A stretch of DNA of 64,000 bases from Brienomyrus brachyistius (GCF_023856365.1 NC_064549.1:6155608-6219607); one strand, 5' to 3'; shown: positions 12,001 to 26,535, counted from the first letter of the stretch. The notes: generated by a model from the letters alone, not told the origin. Program-made: numbers and translations.

Positions 12001-15000
12001 TTGTATTTTCTGAACCTGAACTTTCCACCTTTGAACATATAAAGACATGAAATCAGACATACATATAGGACAAAGACATCATTGAAAGGTGACCAGTACA
12101 GTGATGTTCCACACACAGATTGTAGCTGCTATAGCTACATTCACCACAGTCGTAGTTTTTTCAAGTGAGGCTATGTCATAATAAAGCAGTAACCATTCTT
12201 ACCATTTCAGAAGCTTAAACTGTTTACGATAACCTTTTTTACAGTAAGTGCTCCCTTTTAAAAGGAAAAACACATTTGACAGCTTTCCACTTGCCTCATG
12301 TGGAGAGATACACTGTTGACAGGGATTAAAACATTGATCTAGAATCTTGCTGAGAAAATGACATACATTTGACATACATTTCACCTGCCGTGACAATGTG
12401 CTCGTCTTCTGCTGGCTTCTGCAATTCACAGCGATTGTACAAGGCTCTGATAAAGGTGGCGTTGGACAAATGATCCCCCCTTGGTGGGAGATTTTCGACT
12501 GGCTGACATCAACGGGGAGGGGGGGGGGGTGTTAAGCGTTTTATTAAGGCTGGAATATTCCAGAATTTAACATGCTCGTCAGTGATAAATGATCAAAACG
12601 CAGGCCTGAAATAGCTCTGGTTCTTAGTAAAAGAGCTCCAGAGGGGCTATAGGCTTCCTATGAGCAGCATAAATGGTTGGAATTTAGGACAATGGGTGGA
12701 TCGTGTTTACAGAAGTGTGGTTAAAGATCTAACGATGCTTCGGATGCAAGAAGGTCACGTTTGGACAGCAAAAAGTGATGTATAAATTCCTGGAGATTAG
12801 TGGGTAACTGAACTTGAAGATTTTAATGAGTCTAGATTGAAGCCTTGCCTGCTCTGAGGCTTTGGGGATACAGGCTGTAGTGCTTAACCTCGTAGATGGG
12901 GATTGCTCAGATATCGAATAAAAAGCATGTTCTGAATCCAGGTGCAAAATGCCAGGCTTTCGTGTTAATTCACCCGCCGCTGCCAGTTTAGCTCTTCCCG
13001 CCCATGACTGCCTCAGCGGGGACGCCAGGGATGCCGGGGACGCTGGGGACATGAGACAGACATGAGCGGCGAGCCAAAGATACTGCCTTTGTAATTCTAA
13101 TCAGCCAGCACCCTCGCTGGCTGCCTGTAAATCTTCCGTTTTTCTCTGCATAGCCGACGGAGCTTGTCAGCTCGCGAGAAGCAGGACAAGACGACAAGGA
13201 CAGAACAGAAACTTCGGCTGTAGTAGCAAGAGCCATAGAAAGGCCGTTAAAAATCTAATGAATGGCGGTTTTTCAAAGACGGTTTAATCTCCGTGTTGCT
13301 GTCTTCTGATCATTTCCGTTTTCTGTTTTTATTGTTTTTGTTTGTTTGTTTTTCCCCCCCCCCACACCGCTCAAACGCAGCAATCTTCTTCAGCTGATCT
13401 GATGATTAGGAACGTCCTTCTGAAGCATGCTGGGAAATATGGCTGCCGCGCCCATACCAGTGGAGACACGGTCTTCGTGGAGGCTGAACTTCTTGTTCGA
13501 GGTGAGCCTGTTATCTGACGCTAGCAGCTCTAGGAAATCTCCTTAGGAGCCCCCGCCTTGCACGCGGCAGCTCCTTCATGGCTTCCTTCCGGCGCCCCCA
13601 CTTGGGAGCCGCGTGGCTTAAATGCCTGACCGAACAGATAAGATTGAAACTGCAATTTTAAGAATGAGATAAATCCCTCTGAACGGTGGATCTGGCTCTG
13701 CCAGTCTGCAGGTTCATACTGTTTTACTGAATGATGGCTTTGCTTTTATTACAAACAGAAAGTTATGGTCCTGTCCATTTTTTAGTGCTGAATTGCTAAG
13801 ACAGGAAATCAACACAGTAGTATCAGTCATTCATTTTCTGATTCTATGGGTTTGTTGTAAAACTGTTTTACGAGGGTTCGGTGTGTACCATACTACACTG
13901 TGAAAATTTATGACCAGGCAGATGGGAGGCGGCATGGTGGCGCAGTGGGTAGCATTGTCGTCTCACACTTCAGGGACCAGGGTTTGATTCCCCACCATGG
14001 TTCCATATGTGTGGAGTCTGCATGTTCTCCCCGTGTCCAGTTTCCCCCCCACAGTCCAGAAACACGGTGAGATTATAGTTACCAAATTGCCCATAGATAT
14101 GTCAGTGTGCCCTGTGATGGGCTGGAGCCCCATCCTGGCTCGTTCCCTGCCTTGCGCCCATAGACTCCAGATGCTCTGTGACCCTGAATAGGACAAGCAG
14201 TTACAGAAAGTGGATGTATGCTTGGCCAGTCAGAGAGACAGACAGACGTGAGTTCCACTGCGGAATTTAGAGGGCTTTCGGTTTTGTTACTATAGCAACA
14301 TTTGATAGATATTAATGAATATTAATGCCAGTGTTTACCGTCTTTCCACTGGTTGTCATTAACTACAGCAGCTGGTAGATTCCCCTTGACATCAGTTCCC
14401 TCGAGAGAACTTAAACATCCACCGATTCAGAAAATGAAAACGCAGAATTAAACATCCTTAATGATTTGGGTGTGCAGCGTCGCTGATGTGCCCCCTCAGA
14501 TAAAGAAAAAATTAATCAATAACAACCAGCATCCATCCATTTTAACCTCTTCAGGGGGCATGTTTTATTAGCTGATGGAATAAAGAAGATACTGCACATC
14601 TGAGGGATTGACTTTCTGGCTCAGATATGTTCTGGCTCAGATATGTTCTGGCTCAGTTAGCTTGGCCAACTGTGAGGCCCGTGAGGTCAATTCGGTTATA
14701 ACTAAAACAGGCACTTGTTAGCAATGACTGATGTCGCTGTGACGCTACAGACCTAAGCTGCTTTGAGATCTTCCTGTGAAACCGTTCTGGAATCAGGTTC
14801 TTCTGGCTACTTTCTTCCGACGTGTCGAACTGGGGAGTTTCTTTAAGATCACTTTCGGGCGTGACTGTTGTGCGCATGCAGCCAGTGGTGAGCATTTGTT
14901 AGACGTGCAGATTTACTGGACCAGATTCTGCCACAAGGGCTTTCTGCCTGGTCATATGATAATAAAGTATAAACAGGAAGTCTTTGAAGCGGGGAGGATG

Positions 15001-18000
15001 TTTCGGGTTTTTGTTCCGTCTTGATGAATGGCCCTCACTCCGGTCTCCAGGTCCCCCAGGGCCACCGGGGATCGTCATCGTGGAGGAGATCACAGACACC
15101 ACGGCGACCCTGTCCTGGACTCGTGGAGTGGACAACCACAGCCCTATTGTGGCCTACAACCTGCAGGCCCGGAGCCCCTACTCCCTGGGCTGGCAGGCTG
15201 TGAGAACAGGTACACCGTAACAGCAGCCTACTCTGGTCACGTGGTTCGGGCCAAGGGGCGGAGCCAAACGGTTACTAACGCACACAAATGCACAGGAGTT
15301 AGCAGGTCACCAGACAGGCGTCGTTTTTGGCTGGAGGGGATAATAGGTCGATCTGAACCTGCAGGAGGCCTTGCAGGTGCCGCTGGGGCAATAACAATAG
15401 CATTAAGGTGAGAGGAGGACCCCCCAACCAGCTTGCTAACTTTGTACTCTTATATATAAGTTCTGTAATGTCACAGACTTTTGTGTGCTATAGCAGAGAT
15501 TTACAAAGGTCTGAGCTAATCTCTCAGTACAAAATATGATGAGAATTTCTGGCTTAATTTTACTTTAATTAGTCCATGCTTCTTTGCTAATCAAAAGTCC
15601 TGTAAGTCGTCCTTTTTAGCATGCATTTGACGAGAGAGGAATCCAATCATATCCACACTGAAAATGTCGATTTTTTTTTTTTAGCTCCAGAGGTCAGTGC
15701 TGCTTTCTGTGCTTCAGAATGAGAAGCAGGTCACCGTGTTTCCTCCGCCGCTTTTATGGGGCTGTCAGAAGCCCGGAAACTTCACCCGTGTGGCTGAAAG
15801 CAGCTCCATCCGTGTCTCAGGCTTTAATATCAAGGCACGGCGTCTTGCTAAGTGTGTGTTATCTGCCCACATGCATCCAGCCAGATAACAGTAATAATAA
15901 GTTTAGCACTCAGTCATTATTAATGTCTATGCCTGCATGACTCACCTTGCTCATTTTCCCACTTAGCACTGCTCTGTTAAGTGACACCAAACACAGTAAA
16001 ACACAATTTAGGCCTTCGTCATGAGAGCTGGGGTGATCATAAAAACATTAGTGCATTAAACCTGAAGGGGGAGGTGGAGGGGGATGGTAAGAGGAAGTGA
16101 AGGCAGGTGTTAGGGGATGTTAAGGGGAAGTGAGGAGAGGTGTTAAGGGGCATTTGAAGGGGATGTTAGGATGTTAAAGGGGAAGTGAGGGTAGATGTTA
16201 AGGCAGATGCTAAGGAGAATGTTAAGCGACATATTAAGGGGGAGGTGAAGGGGGATGTTAAGGAGGAAGTGAAGAGTTTTAGCTCAGTTGAGCCGGGATT
16301 CCCACAGCAGCCCTCTTCACAGAGAGGAAAGGAATATTTTTATCTGAGCATTCGCCAAAGCTAACCAGTAACCTAACAATAATCTGCTGGCATTCCATGG
16401 CATCCCTGAATCTGGCCAGATCGGAGAATCTCATCACATATAGTAGCATCTAACAATCGTGGATTTCAGATCGCAGCACAGAGCAGCATGTGTGTTTCTC
16501 CTGCAGACCCGTCACACATCACTGGGGACATGGAGTCCGCCATCGCCGTCGACCTCAACCCCTGGGTAGAGTACGAGTTTCGCGTCGTGGCCACCAACGC
16601 CATTGGTACAGGGGATCCCAGTGCGCCTTCCAGCGTGGTCCAAACCCAGGAGGCGGGTATGGTGGCAGTGTGTGCGGAGTGCACAGAGTGTGCTGTGTGT
16701 GTGGTGCGCGCAGTGTGTGGGGTGCGCAGAGTGTGCGGCGTGTGTGGAGTGTGCGGAGTGTGCGTGGTGCGCACAGTGTGTGGGGTGCGCAGAGTGCGGC
16801 GTGTGCAACGTGTGCGGAGTTTGCCGCGTGTGTGGTGCGCGCAGTGTGTGGGGTGCGCAGAGTGTGTGGCATGTGTGGAGTGTGCGGTATGTGCGGCGTT
16901 TGCGGAGTGTGCGACGTGTGCGGTATGTGCGGCGTGTGCAGAGTGTGCGGCGTGTGCAGTATGTGCGGAGTGTGCGGCGTGTGCAGTATGTGCGGCGTGT
17001 GCAGAGTGTGCGGCGTGTGCAGTATGTGCTGCGTGTGCAACGTGTGCGGAGTGTGCGACGTGTGCGGAGTGTGCCGCGTGTGCAACGTGTGCGGAGTGTG
17101 CCGCGTGTGCAACGTGTGCGGAGTGTGCGACGTGTGCGGAGTGTGCTGTGTGTCCACGTCCTGGCTAAAGGTAGAGGTTAGATTTCTTGTATGTCAAAGG
17201 TAATTACATGGCAGCTAAAACCATGGTGTGGAAAATTACCTCCATTTACCATAGTCCAATGTGTGAAGTCAGCCCTTAGAAACGGTCGGGAGAAGAATAC
17301 ATCTTAAAGACTTTTAATTACAAGTAAAACTTAGGCTTGGGGAGTGTGGGTTTAAGCAAAAGACAGCGGGATGGTACCTTGGGGGGAGGGGGGGGGGGAA
17401 CAAGACCTCATTTCTGTACAAATGCTGGCTTGATTCGCTTACAGTTACTGCTATTCAGTATGCACATCGTAGCAAATAGACATGTCAAATCGGATTTTAC
17501 CGTAATCCATTTAAAAATGGTTCAACAAATTAGAATCCATTCCAGAAATAGTGTGCGATGGTTGTCCTCAGAAAGGCCAGCTTCCCCCGTATTTGGAGAT
17601 GGGTGGCTCTCTCCTGTCGGCCATTTCATGCTGCACTCGTGGCTCTGAGCTGTGAGACGCGCAGGAGTCCCTCACCTTTAACCTGCGACGTCCTTCCACT
17701 CAGCCAGTGCATCTTCATTCTGTTTCAAAGACAAATCAATACTGCACATTTCCTGTAACCCTTTAAAACCATTTTAAGCTCTATATGATTAATTCTCATT
17801 TGTCCTTGTGCACTACGTAACAATAACAATATCACCATAAAAGTTAGAAAGTGGTTGAGGATGTTTTTTGTTTTTTTTTTACTGGAAATTGATATGAAGG
17901 TTTTGCCAGATCACTTATAGGTGTTTTTACTCTGATTTGGCCTGATTCTCTGAGGTATGCAGCTGTACTGGTCCTATCCCATCGTCCAAAGACTTGCAGT

Positions 18001-21000
18001 TGTTCTAACTGGTTTGACTAATTTGCCGAAGAGTCGGTTTATGGGTTTTGTGCATGTGAGTCTGTGTATGTGGGTTGGACTGGAAGCTCGTCCAGGGTGT
18101 CCTCAACGTTGTGCCTTATTCTGTCTGAGGGCCTTGGGACATGCTAACCCCCCATAACCCCCCATGACCATGTCCAGGATAACTGGGTGGAAGGATCATT
18201 AGTGCCGTTGAATTATCATATTTTAATACATAAATTGTTTTGAAATTATTGTAAACGAAGCATGGATTATCTCTGTTTAAGCTTTGTCTTTTGTGAATTG
18301 TATGAGCAAATGCAGAGTGAATATCTCCAGATATAAAATACTCAGAAATATATATATATATATAAATGGAAGAGAAAACAGCGTATGTGTTTGTAAACTG
18401 TGGTAAAGGAATCCTGCACCTATTATGAATTAACTGGAGAACCACGGTAGATAGACACAGCTGATCGGCTGATCGATTCATTCATTCCCCCTGATGAATG
18501 ACATGTCGGCCAGTCGGCGCATTCAGCAGGGTGCGGCGTAGCTGTTGTCCGCGGCACGGCGGCCGCGTTCCTGCCGACCGCAGCTTTTCCACACGCCATT
18601 TAAAGCCGAGGAGCCGGCTGAGCAAACGTTTCCTCAATGAGCCCCCTGGAGTCAGCAAGCGGCTGCCTCCCTCCGCGTTATGACTCCATAAATATCCCGT
18701 AAGGAACGAACGGCACGTTCGGCCCTTTAAGTCAGACCCCCACCGTACCTGTTCCTGGAATGTTTTATTCCCTTAACGAACGGCTGAGCCGTGAGCGCCT
18801 GCTTTGTGCTGTGACTCTGCGCTCCTTCCTTTGAATGAGGTCGGCCTCCTTTCAGGCTGACAGAGCGTCGCTGGCCCCTTCTTGACGGTTTCAGGGTCAC
18901 CTTTATCAGAATGCTTTGCGATCGCTTCCCCCCCACCCATCTCAGGAACCGCGCGGCGCAGCTGTTTTTATCACCCCCCCCCCCCCCAGCCCGCTATCGA
19001 CAGCCGGCTTTCCCAGTGCGTCGGGACTGCATTTTTAATTGGCCAAGATGATGGCAGTAAGCTTCTTACATGAATTTAAACATGCCTGGCGCCCGTGCTG
19101 AAAGACCCGGGCCGCCGGCCCCCTGGGGCTAAAGCCTGGGCATTATCTATTCATGAGGAACAGGTCTCACCTCGCTGTGGCTCCAATTAAGCGTGAGCGC
19201 GCCTGCAGGCAGCTGCCCAACACGGGCCGCCGTGAAAAAGCAGCATGTCTGACCAGGACCCTTTATCAGCTCCTTACAAATCCACCTGCGATTGTTTTGG
19301 ACTCCTCGTTGACTTAATTCAAGCGCTGTGCTTGTTTAATGAGTGTTAATTAATTTGTTGTGTCCCTCACAGTCCAGCCTTGTGCTCCGTGGGTTCAGGC
19401 CCTTAGTTAACGCGCAGATTTCAGAAATTGGCTTGACGAGGGGAATGCTAAGCGTGTGCGATGGTGACCACGTTTCTCTCCTCATGCAGTCCCCTCCGTG
19501 GCCCCAACCAATGTCAGAGGAGGAAACGGACACAGATACGAACTGGTGATCTCCTGGGAGGTAAGAAGAGCATATAACCCCCCTACCCCTAAGAACCTCA
19601 CAGGCTGCAGATATGAGCCCCCTATTCCAAAAAATTCATAGGCTGCAGAGATGGGCCCCCCTACCCCAGAGAAGCTCACAGGTTGCGATGAGCCCCCTAG
19701 CGCAAGAACCTCACAGGCTGTAGAGATGAGCCCCCTACCTCAAGAACATCACAGGCTGCAGAACTACCGGCTGTGGTTTAAGTGCTGTCAAAGGGCCTGT
19801 TTTGGGGTCATTCGGTCCTCATTGGACAGTTTGCAGGAAAGAGACTCTGTTTTCCTATCATCACACCTAGTAATGCCTCTTCTAAAAGTGACAGAGAAAA
19901 GATGCTCAGGGTAGTTTAAAGATTAAGGTCATCCCCCGATGCTTTATTCTTTTACAGAACCTGACGGTAGCAGCATGATGAATAAATTGTTGGATGCCGG
20001 TGGCAGAATAATGAAGGAAAATGAACATTCCCCAGTTCGTGTTTTCCGACACTTTATCAGAGATCAGGACATCACTTCTCCGCTCGGAAAGGGCTCATCC
20101 AGATTCCCATTTCCTACTGGTATCATATTCCATTCCAGCATCTCCTGTACGGGTAACGAACTGCATCACATTTGTACAATAGTGACCACACTCTGCTATC
20201 CCAGTCACACAAATTACTTAAGCTAGATAAAACAGTCAATTGCAACTGTAGGAATCCCAGAGAGAAGAGCAATACACCTGAACACAGAGCGATTAAGGAA
20301 TTGAGTTTCCTCTTTTTCTTCAGATTGCACTGATGTGTGTAATATTATTTGCACATATTTGTTTATTCGTCTTGGTTTAACTTCACTCTTTTTAAATGCT
20401 GAATCCATTTGTAGCACCCCAGCATTACCAGCGTTTGAGGTTTACTGGTTAATGACTGTTACTGGTTAATCTTGCACGTTTCAGTTAGTCCGTTTCGTTC
20501 TCGTCGTAGGTCAGCCTAAACATGGCAGCACGGAGTATCGACTGTGAGTGTTTAAACGGTTAAAGGAGAAGCGTGGTCAGTGTACTCTGGCTCCCTTCCA
20601 TGTAATCCATCACTCCTGGCCTAAAAAGAGGAGGAGATGCTGCCCAAACCTTTGGAGGAAAACGCAGCACGGGGTTCAGCGTTAGTTACAGAGAGCGTCT
20701 CCAACGGAGGACATGAAGCATGCAGACCAGCACGAATCCAAGCATAGCTCACGGCAAAAGACGTTTCGTCCATCAGGATCGACGCTCTCGCCGTCTCCAG
20801 GCACATATATCATACACATCTCAGAAATTACAGAAAAAGCTGTAAAAACGAGTTAATCAATGTAGTAAAGATAAGAAGGCAGACGTGTGTAAACAGAGGT
20901 GAAGAGTTCAGATCCGTAAAGTAAAAATCCAGACCAAGATTTTAATTTAACCAGCCAGCTGAGTATTGCGTGACTGTGACTCCTTATGCTCAACTGGCTG

Positions 21001-24000
21001 GTTGAATCAAATATTGGTCTGGATTTTTACTTTCTGCCTTTTCTGAATTTTCACCTCTGACTGCCTTCTACTTCTGTGTGAAAAGCAGCTGGAAAGCACA
21101 GTCGATCATGCAGAAAACGTGCGTTACTGATCTTACCCCTGGCAGCGCATTGCCGGGGTGAACTCTCCCAGATATTTGTGAGCGGTGTTTGTGCGCTGAG
21201 AGAGTATTGCTGTCTTCACTTACCCCGTGGGGGAACAGCAGCACATCACCTGTTAATTGATGAAATTGGAAGAGGGTTTTGAATTAGGGCAGTTAAGGGT
21301 ACTGTTAGTCCGGGAGCCTGGAGCAGATGTGGAGGTATTTAACGGCTCTTCTGGGGGCTATTAGGCACAGGGGCCCATGTGTCACCGAGGAAATAACCTT
21401 CACATGATGTATTTTGCGCATGGGGGGTGGGGGGGGTGGTCCAGAAGGATCTGCGATTGTGCCATTGTTGCTCAGTTCAACAGGAGCAACTTATAAGTAT
21501 GGCATCACCATCATTTGAATGGTCTCTGCATCCGTGGTGACAGTCCAGTTATGAAGACCTGTAATGACGCTGATCCGCAAGTAGTGATACAGCGAACATG
21601 GGGGTGATAAGTCGCACTTGCGCCTCAGGGGACGGCGAGGGGCCGTGCTGGTGCCCCAGGGGATGCCGGGGGGCCGTGCTGATGCCCCAGGGGACGCCGG
21701 GGGGCCGTGCTGGTGCCCCAGGGGACGCTGGGGGGCTGTGCTGGTGCCCCAGGGGATGCCGAGGGGCCATGCTGATGCCCCAGGGGACGCCGGGGGGCCG
21801 TGCTGGTGCCCCAGGGGACGCCGGGGGGCCGTGCTGGTGCCCCAGGGGACGCCGGGGGGCCGTGCTGGTGCCCCAGGGGACGCCGGGGGGCCGTGCTGGT
21901 GCCCCAGGGGATGCCGAGGGGCCATGCTGATGCCCCAGGGGACGCTGGGGGGCTGTGCTGGTGCCCCAGGGGATGCCGAGGGGCCATGCTGATGCCCCAG
22001 GGGACGCCGGGGGGCCGTGCTGGTGCCCCAGGGGACGCCGGGGGGCTGTGCTGGTGCCCCAGGGGATGCCGAGGGGCCATGCTGATGCCCCAGGGGACGC
22101 TGGGGGGCTGTGCTGGTGCCCCAGGGGATGCCGAGGGGCCGTGCTGGTGCCCCAGGGGACGCCGGGGGGCCGTGCTGGTGCCCCAGGGGACGCCGGGGGG
22201 CCGTGCTGGTGCCCCGGTCACTTGATCCGAAGGTACTCGCTGGTCTGCTGTTCTGGCTGCACCCTGTGCTGTCGACACTTGGCTCCCCACTTGTCAGCGA
22301 TGCCGTGCTGAGATCACACTGCCAGGGAGACGGCGAGGACGACACGCTCTGCTGGAACAGGAGGACCGTGTTCTAGCATGTTCTGCTATCTGGGGCCAGG
22401 GAGCATTTGTTTTGGCAAGGTACCGTGAGGCAGAGCTCTGGTCACCAGGAAAAATAAGGATTAAAACCAGCTGCAGGGAGGTGTCTCTGCATCTCCTCTC
22501 TGCTCCTCATAGGAGGGCTTCCACAGTGGGCCTCCTGCAGGTATGCCTGTGCTCATTAGGGATGGGGAAGCCTGATTTGGGAATCAGGCTCCGTCATTCG
22601 CAGTGCGCAGCCTGCTCTCCTCCTCACAGCTACATCCTCGTTATGGCGTTCAGTCCATCCCGGTGACTTCCAGGTCTTTGTTTCCGTACCCGCTGCTCTT
22701 TGTGTTGCTTTTCTTCTTCCCAGGGAGGTGGGGCTCCTTGCGACTCCCCTGCCGTTCTCACTGCCCTCACACGTCTCTGCATGATCTGCCCGCTTTCGCA
22801 GCCTGCTCTACAGTCCGCCAGCCCCAATAATAAGGCCGGAACAGAAGCGCATTCGTTTCGTGGGTCCATCCACACATGCTAATTAGTCAAACTCCATTCC
22901 TCCCAGTTCGAGAATCCTAGTATAGCACCATCATCCCCCCACCCCTCCCCCCAACATTCTCACAGAAGGCCTGTTAATTTGAGTGCCCCTTTAGGGAGCA
23001 GTAGCTTTCAAAGGCCCAGGAGGTGCTTGGATTACACCGTGACGGATGGGTGCTGCCAAAAGGAGAGGAGTGTACAGGTGTTCCTCCATTTATTACCCTG
23101 TCCCAAGACTTCATTCTGCCAGATCACATTTTAATTATACTTCTCCCAAATTAATTGCGTTTGAATCTGTTGCCGTTGAACCAGGTGCTGGAGATTGTCC
23201 CCAGTTTCACCCCCTTAGCAAACACCAAAGCAGCACCTGCGCTACTTCCAAAGTATGGACGACCACAGCCACCATGTCCAGTTTGTAGCTTGGATATGTC
23301 AGTCATAAGGAAACCTTTAGATATGGTGTAGCAGATTCTTTGGTCTCTTTAGGCATCTCATCCTGGGCAGAGGTGGAAAGTTCAGGTCCAGAACGTAAAA
23401 ATCCAGTCTGAGATTTTGTCTCGACCAACCAGTTGAGTTCTCTGTGACTGTGACTGGTTGGCTGAATCAAAATCATGGACTGGATTTGTACTTTCTGGAC
23501 CTGAACTACCCACCTCTGATCCTGGGTTATTTCCTGCTTTGCGTCTGTTGTTTCCAGGACAGGAACCGAACCCCCATGACTCAGCGTAGGACAACCAGTA
23601 CAGAGAATAAATTAATGATTAAAAATCCTTTAATGTATTGTACTGCAGAAGCTAAAATTGTGGTGTCTATTAAAACATGTGTTTGTATAGTTGTGACAGC
23701 TATTAAAAATATGGTATATTTTTGTAATGGTCAGGACTGACCAGTGAGGGGAGCCACTCCAAGTAAGAGATTCTACAGGCTGAGATTTTATCCAAAGTGT
23801 CATCCGCAGAAACAGGATCGGCCGTCGTTTCCTCGCTCACACTTAATTAAAGTGCAGCTGTCATCGCATCGTTAACCAGCCCTCGCAGTGCTGATGAATT
23901 TAATTAAAGAGTTGACTTAACTAAAGCTCTGGTTAGTCAGTGTGCTCACGTGGCACCGCACTGCACCGCTGTTCCTATGGTGACCTGAGTTCCTATGGTG

Positions 24001-26483
24001 ACCTGCATCTCCTTCATTACTGAGTATTGCCCGGAGCTGATTTCCTGCGTAGAACAGATCTCTCAAACGTCGCCGTGAATCACTCAGATTTGTCGTTTAA
24101 CTAAATTCTACGGCGCCTTCCAACACTGGTGTTACGCTATCACTCTAATGATGCACGACACAGGGACTGTTCAGTGCTCTCTGGAAGAATCATGGAGTTA
24201 CTGTACACTCGGCGAATGGTCCTGACCATGTGACCGAGAACACCAGATGGTTCCGTGGACCGCGTGAACCAAGCTCCGCCGCCGACTTTTCGTTCTCATC
24301 CCCCATGTGTTATTTTCCTGTGAAGATGAATGCATGCATACATGGATACAAAAGAGGCCAGGCCCCAGCCTGTGAGCTAAAGGGCGACGCTGCGTTGTCC
24401 TGAGCCGTCTGATTCCTGAAGGACCTGAGTTGCTGGGTCAGTCATGCTCAGTCAGGAAGAAGTAGCACAGGCTTTTGTTCAGCTGCTTTGGTGACTCATG
24501 GGAGTTTTGGTTACATAAAAATGTTCTGAGGGCAGAACAAAAAAAATGTTGATTGGTTCAGAGAGATAGCCAATCAGATTGTAGATGAGGTGGTTCCAAG
24601 CAACTAGAGGAGGAGGGACCAAGACATCCGATTGGTCGGTTCAGCCTCCTCTAGTTGCTGGGACTGACCTCCTGTACAATATGATTGGTTATCTCTCTTA
24701 ACGAATCATTTTTCATTTTGCCCTCACAACATTTTTTGAGTAAGTATAACTCCCATTAACGCCTTTTTGCTCCAGTCACACATCTCTGCTGTTTCGTCCG
24801 GCTGTATCCTTTTCACAGTGGTTATTTTTCATGCCGTGTTTCACTGCAGTCAGGCAGGATCGCATTACGCCACATCGATCCTGTTTTAACGAAATCATCC
24901 CGGTCTATCTGCCTCATACTATCTGAAGCCATCCGTTTGAACGGTCCTGTAGGAATCTCCTTATTTCCACTTATCTACGGATGTTGTTTAGATGCACTGT
25001 CACAACTGTAATTTTTTTATGGTGCGCATTTTCCAAAACTTTCCAGATTTTAGTCTGTATTGAAGGCTAAGGTTACGGTCATGTCAAGTCAACAGCCGGT
25101 GATCCAGAAGTGAGAGATATGAGTCACTGATACCTATGAAGGGTTTGATTACTAGCTAGCAATCCAGTCATCCCCCCCCCCCATCTTTCACATTAACAGT
25201 TCCTATTGGGTTGAACCTGGTAGCCTGCGGATTAAACCTGACCGCTGTGTGAAGTCGCTCCTTTGTTTTGAGGAAGTCTAGTCAAACAGTCCCTGCCCTT
25301 CCTTTCAGCCTGTATCTGAGGAGTTCCAAAATGGGAAAGGCTTCGGATACATCGTAGCATTCAGAGCCAACGGGACACGAGGTTGGAAGGAAAAGATGGT
25401 GACCTCCGCTGACTCCACCACCTTCAAGTACCGAGACGAGACCTTCCCTCCTCTGACCCCCTTTGAGGTGAAGGTTGGGGTCTACAACAACAAGGGAGAT
25501 GGTCCTTTCAGCCATGTGGTGACCATCTATTCTGCAGAAGGAGGTGAAGATCCCACACTCTCACACAATTTGCTGTCGCATGTACAGAAATGGATGAATG
25601 CTCTGCTTAATTTATGTTTTGGTCTGTAGTTTTTAATTGAAAGATACAATGAAGTTGGTCAGTATTTTTGCTGCTCTACAGATTCTAGTGGCCTGTAAGC
25701 ATGGGCGTAAATTATGTGGAGGATAGGGGGCCGTAATCCCCCCCACCATTAATCAAAACCAGCCAATATAACTCCCTGGACCCCCTTAGATAGGTAGAGA
25801 CCTCACCCCCCCCGCCCTCCCCCCCAATGTCCTTGCCTTAGTTAGCGTTTGCTAAACTGGAAATCAACTAAGTGTCCAGTTTCCATCACTTGTTTATTTA
25901 TTTTCTGGGTAGTTATTTATACTCAAGCCATTTGTGCATCTCAGAGGGTCTGAGAAAAACAAGGATGCTGTGGCCTGAATCGTGACCCGTCTGCCGCACC
26001 CTGATGCAGGAAGCTGGGTTGTGTTCCTGCTGTGAACCACACTTATCGGGATTCTGCAGCCTGGCTTTAATTAAATTGGCCAACTGGCCCAAGAGGACAG
26101 AGCATGTAGGACGTAGAACGAACACGGAAAATAACGTTAGACGCACTGCGCCGAGGGTCCCAGACGCCTCTTTGGCTTGACTGTTGGCTGTAACTGCAGG
26201 CATCACTTTCGCGGTTTATTAACTGATGCCTGAGCTTTTATGTCGATGCCCAGAACGGTGTCTCCTCATAACAGCAGAGGTATTGGGGTGAGGGGATGGG
26301 CACAGCGCTCCCTTCTGGTTATGTGATTTATATGCTCCATCACTCTTTAACACAGAGCCACGGGAGGCACCCACTGGAGTAAAGGCTGCTGTTGTTTCCT
26401 CCTCCGAGATCCAGGTAGCCTGGAGATCCCCTGAGCCTGGTCCTGGAAAACCCTATGGATATGAGGTTAGGGGAGGGCAAGCT

Positions 26484-26535
<52 letters not shown>

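Larger units (their letters stand above)
16657..19489 (+). other. cntn5 intron (2.8 kb)
   Basis: Starts with the GTGTGCGG array, then a G-rich run (about 17381-17398), a degenerate SINE (17975-18200), a short AT dinucleotide tract (18349-18364) and a 14-C run (18974-18987). From about 19080 to 19350 there is unique, non-repetitive sequence with several TAATTAA-like motifs. Confidence 0.7.
19561..25308 (+). other. cntn5 intron (5.7 kb)
   Basis: Begins with a short degenerate tandem (GAGCCCCCTA..AACCTCACAGGCTGCAG, about 19595-19760). It also carries two family B MITEs, the 31-bp minisatellite and a 264-bp palindromic MITE (24497-24760). The remainder is unique sequence in which I see no gene. 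Confidence 0.7.

Noticed and set aside
16488..17203. Cysteine-rich 226-237-codon frames
   Set aside because: By-products of the 9-bp GTGTGCGG array read through from the real exon at 16507-16656; the minus-strand His/Thr-rich frame has the same cause.
21491..22345. Proline/glycine-rich 284-codon minus-strand frame resembling a collagen-like protein
   Set aside because: Generated by the 31-bp minisatellite, in which overlapping frames on both strands are open for the same reason.
24230..24310. Additional exon between the FN3-2 exons of cntn5
   Set aside because: Exons 19490-19560 and 25309-25543 join in phase and give a continuous FN3-2 domain, so nothing is missing there.
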